From JAJPKK01 sp963702755 (GTDB lineage Bacteria > Pseudomonadota > Alphaproteobacteria > Rhizobiales > Xanthobacteraceae), in assembly GCA_963702755.1 (NCBI GenBank), contig CAVPDZ010000009.1, positions 992,001-1,056,000 on the forward strand: a DNA stretch of 64,000 bases, read 5' to 3'. Positions 45,431 to 53,888 of this stretch are shown one piece after another (position 1 is the stretch's first letter; each line of letters begins with the position of its first letter). The position numbers and the translations under genes are program-made. Below the pieces are notes generated by a model that saw nothing but the letters and a program-made list of their open reading frames with translations, searched no databases and had not been told where the DNA came from.

Positions 45431-46168
45431 GTGGAATGGATCGATTTCGGCATCGTGCTCGGCGTGCGCCGCCACGGCAAATCCAATGCCGTGGCCGAGT
45501 TGATGACGCGCGAGCATGGGCGCCATCTCGGTCTGGTGCGCGGCGGCTTCGGGTCACGCCAGCGTCCGCTATTGCAGGTCGGCAACCTGTTGCGCGCGAC
45601 CTGGCGCGCGCGCCTCGATGAGCATCTCGGCTACTACGCGGTTGAGGCCGTCGAACTGCGCGCCGGCGCTTATCTCGACGCCGCCCACGCGCTCTACGGC
45701 ATTCATCATCTCGCGGCACTGTGCCGCCTGCTTCCCGAACGCGATCCGCATCGGCCGGTGTTCGATCTGCTCGACCTGACGGTGTCCGAGATGGCGCGGC
45801 CGGCGACCGCGGCAGCCCGCGTGGCGCGGTTCGAATTGAGCTTGCTCGCCGAACTCGGGTTCGGCCTCGATCTCGCCTCATGCGCCGCCACCGGCGCGAC
45901 CACCGATCTCGTCTATGTGTCGCCGAAGAGCGGACGAGCGGTCTCGCGCGCCGGCGGGGAGCCATGGCGCGATCGCCTGCTGGCTCTGCCGGCATTTCTC
46001 AACGACAGCGACGCCGAAGAACCGTCGGCGCAAGCATTGCGTGACGGATTCGCTCTGACCGGGTTCTTTCTCGCCCGCGATGTGTTCGAGCCGCGCGGTG
46101 AAACGCTGCCGGACGTGCGGGCGCATTTCATCGCCGCAATCGAGCGAAACGCGAAGGCGGTCGCCTGA
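45431..46168 (+). CDS. recO: DNA repair protein RecO
   Basis: RecO loads RecA with RecR at single-stranded gaps. The 245-residue protein starts MEWIDFGIVLGVRRHGKSNA, with an N-terminal OB fold (about 1-80, including GLVRGGFGSRQRPLLQVGN) and a C-terminal helical domain holding FELSLLAELGFGLDLASCA. The usual C4 zinc cluster is absent, as in many alphaproteobacteria. It ends the rnc-era-recO run and is convergent with the first Tyr/Trp-rich gene. Confidence 0.93.
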   Translation: MEWIDFGIVLGVRRHGKSNAVAELMTREHGRHLGLVRGGFGSRQRPLLQVGNLLRATWRARLDEHLGYYAVEAVELRAGAYLDAAHALYGIHHLAALCRLLPERDPHRPVFDLLDLTVSEMARPATAAARVARFELSLLAELGFGLDLASCAATGATTDLVYVSPKSGRAVSRAGGEPWRDRLLALPAFLNDSDAEEPSAQALRDGFALTGFFLARDVFEPRGETLPDVRAHFIAAIERNAKAVA

Positions 46169-46177
46169 CGGCGCCCT

Positions 46178-46465
46178 TTACCACCGGCGGCGCCAGCCCC
46201 AGCCCCAAAACGGATACGGATGGTAAGGCGCGTAATAGCCGTAAGGATACGGTGCGTAGTACCCGCCCCAATAATAGGGCCTCAGTCCCCAGTAGTAGCC
46301 ACCCCCGCAGCCGCGCCATCTGCACCCGACGTGCTCGACGCCGGCATCTTGCGGCACTGCAGCCGCGACGCGCGAGGGCGCTGTGATGGTCATTGCACGG
46401 GCATTGTCCGCTGCCGCGGCGAACGCGATGGCAGCCAAACTTGCGATAGCGATGGACTTCATCAT
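46178..46465 (-). CDS. Tyr/Gly/Trp-rich secreted protein, paralogue A
   Basis: A 95-residue exported protein of unknown function. A signal peptide (MMKSIAIASLAAIAFAAA...ARA) is followed by the motif MTITAPSRVAAAV shared with two neighbours. A short segment with a cysteine pair (GCRWRGCGG) comes next, then a repetitive aromatic tail of PYYWGGYY and PYPYGYYAPY units ending GWGWRRRW. An upstream in-frame ATG at 46483 would add six residues. Small aromatic-rich exported proteins like this are common in Bradyrhizobium relatives; the role is unknown. It is antisense to, and convergent with, recO. Confidence 0.75.
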   Translation of the reverse strand: MMKSIAIASLAAIAFAAAADNARAMTITAPSRVAAAVPQDAGVEHVGCRWRGCGGGYYWGLRPYYWGGYYAPYPYGYYAPYHPYPFWGWGWRRRW

Positions 46466-46612
46466 CCGATCCCCCTCCCGCAAATGTCAGGCCGGCGAAT
46501 CCGTTCGTCGAGGCCGAGCCTCCGCCTGGCGAGCCGCGCGACGGGTTACGCGGGCTCCCCACTGATCAGCCATCAGCGCCGATGCAGACCGAGGCGGGCC
46601 AGGCATTATTGA

Positions 46613-46954
46613 TCACCACCACCAGCGGCGCCAGTCCCAGCCGTAATAATATGGATAGGGGCGATACCATTCGGGATATCCATAATATCCGGAGTACGGA
46701 TCGGGCTGGTACCAACCGCCAAAGTAATACGGTCGCGTTCTCCAATAAGTGCCCCAGGAATACGGCCGCGCTTCCCAATAACGTGCCGCGCACCCAGGGT
46801 AGTTGCACCAAACGTTTTCAACGGTCTTGACCTCCGCAGCCGCGGCGGCGAGGCCTGACGGTGCTGCGATCGTCATGGCACTGGCGCGATCGGGATTGGT
46901 AGCAAGCCCGAACAGGACGCCCGCGACGGCGGCAACGAAGATCAACTTGCGCAT
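46613..46954 (-). CDS. Tyr/Trp-rich secreted protein, paralogue B
   Basis: A 113-residue exported protein, second of a tandem family of three. The signal peptide MRKLIFVAAVAGVLFGLA ends near RASA, followed by MTIAAPSGLAAAA. A cysteine pair (WCNYPGC) corresponds to that of paralogue A. The tail is dense in Tyr, Trp, Pro and Gly (YYFGGWYQPDPYSGYYGYPE) and ends YGWDWRRWWW. ATG at 46954 has a GGGAGGG site. Function unknown; the composition suggests a surface or matrix protein, or an aromatic stacking role. Confidence 0.77.
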   Translation of the reverse strand: MRKLIFVAAVAGVLFGLATNPDRASAMTIAAPSGLAAAAAEVKTVENVWCNYPGCAARYWEARPYSWGTYWRTRPYYFGGWYQPDPYSGYYGYPEWYRPYPYYYGWDWRRWWW

Positions 46955-47362
46955 CTTGCCCTCCCGAGAGGTGCGACCGAGGCCAAATCAAATCGGCATC
47001 GAGACGCACATAACGATACGTCCGATCGAGAGATTGCTTCGACAACGACGCGAAGGTTGGATGCAAGAGACTGCGATCAAGGTTTAGAAAGGGCAAACGC
47101 GTCGGGCGCGCTTCAAAATGGACGTTGTCCCAAGCGCCGGACTGCCAGCGTTCTGATTCTGATATTGGCCGCGAATGCGGCGTCGATCGCCAAGCCATCA
47201 TTAAAGCCGCCATCAAGCCATCATCGGCCCTGCCGATCGACCGACGAGCCGGCTCTGCGCAAAAAAAGAAGGGCCCGCATTATTGCGGGCCCAACAGCGT
47301 GATTTCAGCGCGTATCGTGCTGAGTGCCCGAGACGAGCGCGAAGCTCATCCCGAGACCGGGA
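46955..47362. other. Spacer between paralogues B and C
   Basis: About 410 bp without a credible gene. It contains the terminator at 47262-47292 and, nearer 46955, the likely promoter of paralogue B. Each paralogue therefore seems to have its own transcription unit. Confidence 0.5.
47262..47292 (-). terminator. Rho-independent terminator of paralogue C
   Basis: A perfect 9-bp stem GGGCCCGCA/TGCGGGCCC (arms 47271-47279 and 47284-47292, loop TTAT) is followed on the minus strand by TTCTTTTTTT. It lies 70 bp past the stop of the gene at 47363. Confidence 0.88.
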
Positions 47363-47770
47363 TCACCACCACCAACGGCGATTCCAGCCATAGCCCCAGC
47401 CCCAGCCATAATAATACGGCCGGTACCAATAGACGGGTCGGTAGGCGAAGCAGCACGGCTGATAGTATCCACCGTAGAAGGCGGGTCGCCGCCAGCCCCA
47501 ATAGCGGTGTCGCCAGCCCCAATAGCGGTGCCGCCAATAGGTACGATGCCAATAATGCCGGTATCCCCAATAGTGGCGCCGGTATCCCCAGTAGTGCCGG
47601 TAGCCGTAGTGACGATACCATCTCACGTTCTCGACCGGATCGACCGCGGCCACGGCGGTCGCCAGGCCGGCCGGCGCCGAAATCGCCATCGCGCTTGCCC
47701 GATAAGGCAGAGCCGCGGCGAAAATGACCGCCGCGGCCATCGCAGCGATCATGACGTACTTTCTCATCAT
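47363..47770 (-). CDS. His/Tyr/Trp-rich secreted protein, paralogue C
   Basis: A 135-residue exported protein, largest of the three paralogues. The signal peptide MMRKYVMIAAMAAAVIFAAA ends near RASA and is followed by MAISAPAGLATAV and DPVENV, matching the start of paralogue B. The middle is built of short repeats such as HYWGYR and RYWGWR, giving many His, Tyr, Trp and Arg residues. A CC pair lies in YYQPCCF. It ends GYGWNRRWWW, like paralogue B. The His-rich repeats could bind metal or haem, but this is speculation. It is divergent from parC across 343 bp. Confidence 0.77.
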   Translation of the reverse strand: MMRKYVMIAAMAAAVIFAAALPYRASAMAISAPAGLATAVAAVDPVENVRWYRHYGYRHYWGYRRHYWGYRHYWHRTYWRHRYWGWRHRYWGWRRPAFYGGYYQPCCFAYRPVYWYRPYYYGWGWGYGWNRRWWW

Positions 47771-48113
47771 CCCTCCTCACACAGGTTGCTGGGGGCAGGT
47801 GGGGTACTTGCCCAACGGCGCATATAGCACTCAAAATCGTGAATATATCGATTCATCGTCGTTCAGGTCGCGTTCATATTCAGCTTTCCGAGCAACTCGC
47901 GGGCTATTCGAGCAGATCAGAGGGTCGACCTGACCGACAGAGCGAATGAGTCGGCGGATACTAGAGGTGCAATCGGATGCGCTGCGCTGCTCGTTGCCCT
48001 TGCTGCGGGCGGGGGAAAAAGCATGTGTCGCCAATGCGATAGTCCGAGTATGCCGAACAGGAAAACGAACAGCGGGGTTGTTGCGGGCAGCCTGCTTTCG
48101 CTAACGAGTAACC
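47771..48113. other. Divergent promoter region between paralogue C and parC
   Basis: About 340 bp, more AT-rich than its surroundings near 47820-47880. No credible gene. It should carry promoters for both flanking genes; no specific regulator site was recognised. Confidence 0.5.
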
Positions 48114-50358
48114 ATGGGCGAACAACTGATTCCCGACCCCTCCAACGTTCAGGAAATTCCGCTGCGCGACGCGCTCGAGGAGCGCTATCTCGCGTATGCG
48201 CTGTCGACGATCATGCACCGGGCGTTGCCGGATGCCCGCGATGGCCTCAAGCCCGTCCATCGTCGGCTGCTCTATGCCATGCGGCAGCTGCGCCTCGATC
48301 CCGGCGCGGCATTCAAGAAGTGCGCCCGCGTGGTGGGCGACGTCATCGGCAAGTTTCACCCGCATGGTGACCAGTCGGTCTACGACGCCCTGGTGCGGCT
48401 CGCCCAGGACTTCGCCCAGCGCTATCCGCTGATCGACGGGCAGGGCAATTTCGGCAACATCGACGGCGATAACCCGGCGGCGATGCGCTACACCGAGGCG
48501 CGCCTCACCGAGGTCGCGCGCCTCCTCATCGATGGCATTGATGAGGATGCGGTGGACTTCCGCCCGACCTACGACGGCTCCGAAGAAGAGCCGGTGGTAA
48601 TGCCGGGCGCCTTTCCGAATCTCCTCGCCAACGGCTCGCAAGGCATCGCGGTCGGCATGGCGACGGCGATCCCGCCGCACAATGCTGCCGAGCTGTGCGA
48701 CGCGGCGCTCCATCTCATCGCCCACCCCAATGCGAAGAGCCGCAACCTCCTGAAATTCGTGCCGGGGCCCGACTTCCCGACCGGCGGCATCATCGTCGAC
48801 GACGCGCAGGCGATTGCCGAAGCCTACGCGACCGGCCGCGGCTCGTTCCGCGTGCGGGCGCGGTGGGAGAAGGAGGAGGGCGGACGCGGCACCTGGCAGG
48901 TGGTGATCACCGAAATCCCGTGGCTGGTGCAGAAGGGGCGCCTGGTCGAGAAGATCGCCGAACTTCTCAACGAGAAGAAGTTGCCGCTGGTCGGCGATGT
49001 GCGTGACGAAGTCGGCCGAGGATTTGCGCCTCGTCATCGAGCCGCGCGCCCGCACCGTCGATGCCGAGCTGATGATGGAATCGCTCTTCAAGCTGACCGA
49101 GCTTGAGAGCCGCATTCCGCTCAACATGAACGTGCTGCTGAAAGGCAAAATTCCGAAGGTCGTCGGCCTCACCGAAGCCTTGCGGGAATGGCTCGATCAC
49201 CGCCGCGAAGTGCTGCTGCGCCGGACCCATTACCGGCTGCGCCAGATCGATAATCGCCTCGAAGTGCTGGGCGGCTACCTCGTCGCCTATCTCAATCTCG
49301 ATCGCGTCATCAAGATCATCCGCAACGAGGACGAGCCGAAGCCGGTATTGATGCGGACGTTCAAGCTGACCGAGGTCCAGGCCGAGGCGATCTTGAACAT
49401 GCGCCTGCGCAACCTGCGCAAGCTCGAGGAGTTCGAGATCAAGACCGAGGACCGCGAGCTGCGCGCCGAGAAGCGCAAGCTGCAGGACCTCGTCAAGTCC
49501 GAGGCGGAACAGTGGAAGACGATCGCCGACCAGATCAAGGAGGTGCGCAACACCTTCGGTCCGAAGACGCCGCTCGGCAAACGCCGCACCACCTTCGCTT
49601 CCGCGCCAACTCATGACGAAGCGGCGATCGAAGAAGCCATGGTGATCCGCGAACCGATCACCGTCGTGGTTTCGGAAAAGGGATGGATCCGGGCGCTCAA
49701 GGGCGTCGTCACCGACCTGTCAGGCGTCGCCTTCAAGGCAGACGACAGCCTGCGCTACGCCTTCCCGGCCGAGACCACGTCCCGGCTCCTTGTCTTCGCC
49801 ACCAACGGGCGCTTCTACACCATCGAGGCCGGCAAGCTTCCCGGCGGCCGCGGCCACGGCGAACCGGTGCGGCTCTTCATCGACATCGAGCAGGAGTCCG
49901 ATCTCGTGACCGTGTTCGTGGCGGCGGGCGGGCGCAAGTTTCTGGTGGTCAGCCGAGAGGGCAGGGGCTTCGTCGTCGCCGAGGACGACTGTCTCGCCAA
50001 CACCAAGAAGGGCAAGCAGGTGCTCAACGTCACCCCGCCGGACGAGGCGCGGGCGATGTGTGTCGTCGATGGCGAGATGGTCGCGACCATCGGCGAGAAT
50101 CGCAAGATGATCGTCTTCGGGCTCGATCAGGTCCCGGAGATGGCGCGCGGTCGCGGCGTTCGGCTGCAGCGATACAAGGACGGGGGCCTGCGCGATGTGA
50201 AGACCTTCAAGGCCGCGGACGGGCTGTCCTGGACCGATGCTGCGGGCCGTGTTTTCACGCTATCGATGAAGGATCTCGCCGACTGGCGCGGCAACCGCGC
50301 GGATGCCGGCCGAATTGCTCCGAAGGGCTTCCCGCGGTCGAACAAGTTCGGTTCATAG
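48114..50358 (+). CDS. parC: DNA topoisomerase IV subunit A (frameshifted)
   Basis: Essential type IIA topoisomerase subunit that decatenates replicated chromosomes with ParE. The start MGEQLIPDPSNVQEIPLRDA leads to the catalytic-domain motif KFHPHGDQSVYDALVRLAQ and the active-site tyrosine in DGDNPAAMRYTEARLTEV. One extra A near 49010 breaks the frame inside VGDVRDES; then AEDLRLVIEPRAR continues. The C-terminal beta-pinwheel is recognisable from blades such as VVSEKGWIRALKG and FATNGRFYTIEAGKLPGGRG. About 748 residues. Gln follows HPHGD where E. coli ParC has the quinolone-target Ser80. Confidence 0.94.
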
Positions 50359-50974
50359 CCGACCGCGAAGTTGACAGGCCGGGAAGCGTCACGCGCGTTG
50401 TCTTGAAAATCTATGCGTGACCGTCGAGCTTGCAAATTGCTCGCGCCAAACGAGCGAACGATCGCGACCTTCGAGCACGGCACTGGCTCGCCAGTGCTCC
50501 AGTTCGCTACTCAAATACCTCGGTGGAGAAAAAGCTATCAGGCCCGTGCAATACGCCACGCGTTGCGCAGCGCCGGCAGGCGCCGCAGCGGGTAACGGCG
50601 GTAAACTCCGTAGTGCATGAGGAAACGCCGAACGAAAGCGCGCATGGATATGTCCCTCGGATCTCCCGGCGGTAACAACGCGGGCGCGTGGCCCTGGTTT
50701 CACCGTTGCTTACCTTATGCCAGAGATTTTCTACGATTTTACGAATGGCGCAATTGCACATTTACGTGATAGTTAAACGACTTAGCTCCGATTGACCGAA
50801 TTTGTTGCACGACAGCGGATTGCCCGCGAAGGCGCCATTTGGATGATTTTTCAACACCTTGCGGCCATAATTAAGTACCGCTGCCCAAAATCGACTTCGC
50901 GATCGCAATAAGATCGCTGCCTAAAATTTATTCGCGCGCTAAAAGCCTGATCGCTTCGTATTTTCGATCGGGCA
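50359..50974. other. AT-richer intergenic region downstream of parC
   Basis: About 615 bp between convergent parC and bpt with no credible gene. The right half is clearly AT-richer than the window average. A degenerate direct repeat (GCTGCCCAAAATCG at 50880 and GCTGCCTAAAATTT at 50916, 36 bp apart) is present. No tRNA or other RNA gene could be recognised. Confidence 0.5.
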
Positions 50975-51719
50975 TTAACGATCGGCACGCTGCCACCCCT
51001 CGGGAGCCAGTCGCTCCTGCGGCAAGAACCGGCCTTTGTAGTCCATCTTGCGCGAACCGCGGACCCAATAGCCGAGATAGACGTAGGCCAGTCCCATCCG
51101 GCGGGCGCGCGCGATGTGGTCGAGAATCATGAACGTGCCGAGCGACCGCCCCAGCGGGTCCGGCTCGTAGAACGAATAGACCATGGAGAGCCCGTCCTTG
51201 AGCACGTCCGTCAGCGCGACGGCGAGCAGTTCGCCTTCGCCTGGGGCGGCGACGCCCAACTCGCGCCGCCGGTATTCGACGAGGCGTGTCTGGACGTGGC
51301 TGTCTTCCACCATCATGGCGTAGTCGAGCACGGTCATGTCCGCCATGCCGCCGTCGCCATGGCGGGCATCGAGATAGGCGCGAAAGACCGAGTATTGCTC
51401 CGCGGTGGGCACCGCCACCCTCATCTCGCCGGCAATGTCGGCGTTGCGATCAAGCACCCGGCGCATGCTGCGGGTCGGCTGGAATTCGTCGACGATGACG
51501 CGGACCGAGACGCAGGCCCGGCAGCGCTCGCAGGCCGGCCGGTAGGCGATCGACTGGCTGCGGCGAAAGCCGCCATGGGTGAGAAGGTTGTTGAGGTCGC
51601 CCGCGCGCTCGCCGACCAAATGGGTAAAGACCTTCCGCTCCTCCTGGCCCGGGCAGATAGGGGCAAGGGGACGGTGCCGTCAGATAGAACTGGGGGGTAT
51701 CACGCGAATGCTAAGTCAA
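50975..51719 (-). CDS. bpt: Arginyltransferase-like aspartate/glutamate leucyltransferase (frameshifted, early stop)
   Basis: N-end-rule transferase of the Bpt/ATE family, which attaches Leu or Arg to protein N termini to mark them for ClpS/ClpAP. The expected N terminus DTPQFYLTAPSPCPYLPG is readable upstream of an extra C near 51650. Past the indel comes EERKVFTHLVGERAGDLN, the cysteine cluster ACERCRACVSVRV and the C-terminal GNAT-like fold (SFYEPDPLGRSLGTFMILD, YVYLGYWVRGSRKMDYKGRF). The best start is TTG at 51719, but codon 3 is TAG where relatives usually have a Gln or Lys codon. About 247 residues. The stop codon and indel are probably sequence errors. Confidence 0.85.
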
Positions 51720-51872
51720 AGGTCCCTGCGGATCTTCGGTGGTCCGTTCCCGCTAGATTTGCGCGGTTCAAGCTCTACGTCAAAGCCCATTGATGAAGCG
51801 TAATCGAGGAGCGTCAATCCGCCGTACCGTCGGCGGAGTCCGGTACCGCCGCGCGGTGTGCCGCTGGCTTCA

Positions 51873-52424
51873 TTAGCGCGCGCCGGATCCGCCCCAGCCG
51901 TAATGGCCGAGTGCCGTCGCCCGCCGCTCGTTGTTGATCACCACGGTGCCGATCAGGAGATCGTGCAGGAGGCGCCGCCGCTCGTTGAGCAGGCCGACCA
52001 GCAACACCAGCGGCGTCAGCGCGGAAATAAGGACCCAGAACAGCACCCCATGGATCGCGCCCAGCAGGAAATAGCACGGCTCGCCATACCAGGTGCGAAT
52101 CTCAAGGTCGACCGCCCGCATGCCGATGGTCGCCGAGGCGGGGCCGCCCATGGTCAAGCCGTAGTAGAAGATCGCCCAGATCATGGTCGCGGGGCTGACC
52201 AGCCAGAACAGCAGCCAGCCAAGTCCAAGCGTGAAGAAGCCGAACAGCAGGATGAACAGGCACGCCAATGCGACCGGCACTATGATGACGACGAGGTCGA
52301 TCACAAAGGCGATCATCCGCCGTGCCAGCACACCCTCGAACAGTTCGGGGTTCAGGACCGGGTCAAAGGCATGGGGCCTGACGCCGAAGGTCGGGCCATA
52401 GCGGTCTGAGCCAAGGTTGGTCAT
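51873..52424 (-). CDS. RDD family membrane protein
   Basis: A 183-residue membrane protein with the RDD family pattern: VLARRMIAFVIDLVVII carries the Arg and Asp of the first helix. Further hydrophobic segments are LACLFILLFGFFTLGLGWLL, an aromatic helix near FWLVSPATMIWAIFYY, and a C-terminal segment VLFWVLISALTPLVLLVGLL. The closing RRLLHDLLIGTVVINNER with Asp is typical. Function of the family is unclear; Na+/H+ exchange has been reported for some members. ATG at 52424 has an AGGAG site. It lies downstream of, and divergent from, ilvA. Confidence 0.85.
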   Translation of the reverse strand: MTNLGSDRYGPTFGVRPHAFDPVLNPELFEGVLARRMIAFVIDLVVIIVPVALACLFILLFGFFTLGLGWLLFWLVSPATMIWAIFYYGLTMGGPASATIGMRAVDLEIRTWYGEPCYFLLGAIHGVLFWVLISALTPLVLLVGLLNERRRLLHDLLIGTVVINNERRATALGHYGWGGSGAR

Positions 52425-52591
52425 AGCGGCTCCTCGCGTTCCTACCTGTCATGAGATGGGCTTTGCGTTCGGATGTCGCAAGGTATGTGCCTCGCTCCAG
52501 TCCGTTTGCCCTCGCTTGCATCGATGGCGCGGCTATGCTTGGGCTTGACGGCGATTGACCGGCCCGCGCGCGTCGCGCGAGGAAGCGGCGG

Positions 52592-53821
52592 ATGAAAATA
52601 ACCCTTGCCGATATCGAGGCGGCGCGCGGCAAGCTCGTCGGCGCCGTGCTGCGCACGCCGATGCTGCCGGCGCCGAAGCTTTCCGCGCTCACCGGCGCGG
52701 ACGTCTTCGTCAAATACGAGAATCTTCAGGTTACGAACTCATTCAAGGATCGCGGCGCCTTCGTCAAACTCGCTTCGCTCAATGAGGAAGAGCGCCGGCG
52801 CGGCGTCATTGCCATGTCGGCCGGCAACCACGCCCAATCGGTCGCCTACCATGCCCGTCGCCTCGGCATACCGGCAACGATCGTCATGCCGGTCACGACG
52901 CCGTTCGTGAAAGTGAAATCGACCGAGGCGTACGGTGCGACGGTCGTCCTCGAAGGCGAAACCCTGTCCGAATGCCAGGATCGCGTCACGACGATGATCG
53001 GCGAGCGCCAGCTCGTGCTTGTCCATCCCTACGATGATCCGGCGATCATCGCCGGGCAGGGCACCATTGCGCTCGAGATGCTTGAGGATGTCCCCGATCT
53101 CGACACGCTGGTGATTCCGATCGGCGGCGGCGGCCTTATCGCGGGCAATGCCATCGCCGCCCGCGGCGTTCGCGCTTCGATCGAGATCATCGGCGTCGAG
53201 GCGGCACTTTATCCGTCGATGCGCAACGCACTCACCGGCGCGCATGATCCGATCGGCGGACCGACGCTCGCCGAGGGCATCGCCGTCAAGAACGTCGGCG
53301 CGCTCACGCTCCCGGTCGTGCGCGAACTCGTGCGGGACATCGTGCTCGTCGACGAAGCCCACATCGAGCGCGCCGTGAATGCCTACCTCACCTTGCAGAA
53401 GACAATGGCGGAGGGGGCGGGCGCCGCAGGCCTTGCGGCGATGCTCTCAGAGCCCGGGCGCTTCCGCGGTCGCAAGGTCGGGCTCATTCTGTGCGGCGGC
53501 AACATCGATCCTCGCATCATCGCGTCGATCATGGTGCGCGAACTCGAGCGCGAGAGCCGCATCGTCTCGTTCCGCCTCACCATCGCGGACCGGCCCGGCG
53601 TACTCGGACCGATCGCGACGCTGTTGGGCGAACTCGGCGCCAACATTCTGGAAGTCGAGCACCGCCGCCTGTTTCTTGACGTGCCGGCCAAGGGCGCGAA
53701 GGTCGACATCACGGTTGAAACGCGAGATTACGAGCATTCGCGACAGATCATGCGCGCGCTCACGCGCGGCGGCTATCAACCGGTCCTCCTCGATCCGGGT
53801 GGCGTCCTAGAGCGGGGATGA
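52592..53821 (+). CDS. ilvA: Threonine ammonia-lyase with C-terminal ACT domain
   Basis: PLP enzyme deaminating threonine to 2-oxobutanoate, first step to isoleucine. The 409-residue protein has the PLP lysine in VTNSFKDRGAFVKLAS (about residue 50), the asparagine loop in SAGNHAQSVAYHARRLG, and the tetraglycine phosphate loop in IPIGGGGLIAGNA (about 175). One C-terminal ACT domain (about 325-405) begins LTIADRPGVLGPIA, so this is the single-ACT, TdcB-like class rather than the two-ACT E. coli IlvA. ATG at 52592 has GAGGAAG upstream. Confidence 0.88.
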   Translation: MKITLADIEAARGKLVGAVLRTPMLPAPKLSALTGADVFVKYENLQVTNSFKDRGAFVKLASLNEEERRRGVIAMSAGNHAQSVAYHARRLGIPATIVMPVTTPFVKVKSTEAYGATVVLEGETLSECQDRVTTMIGERQLVLVHPYDDPAIIAGQGTIALEMLEDVPDLDTLVIPIGGGGLIAGNAIAARGVRASIEIIGVEAALYPSMRNALTGAHDPIGGPTLAEGIAVKNVGALTLPVVRELVRDIVLVDEAHIERAVNAYLTLQKTMAEGAGAAGLAAMLSEPGRFRGRKVGLILCGGNIDPRIIASIMVRELERESRIVSFRLTIADRPGVLGPIATLLGELGANILEVEHRRLFLDVPAKGAKVDITVETRDYEHSRQIMRALTRGGYQPVLLDPGGVLERG

Positions 53822-53847
53822 TCCGCAGACTGCCGGGCTTGTGACAA

Positions 53848-53878
53848 CGTCCCGCTCCACGCTGCGTGGAGCGGGACG
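53848..53878. terminator. Bidirectional stem-loop between ilvA and the sulfatase gene
   Basis: A perfect 14-bp stem, CGTCCCGCTCCACG at 53848-53861 with its complement at 53865-53878 and a CTG loop, lies between convergent stops. There is no T-run on either side, but position and strength suggest a shared terminator. Confidence 0.7.
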
Positions 53879-53888
53879 AGCCGCGTCA

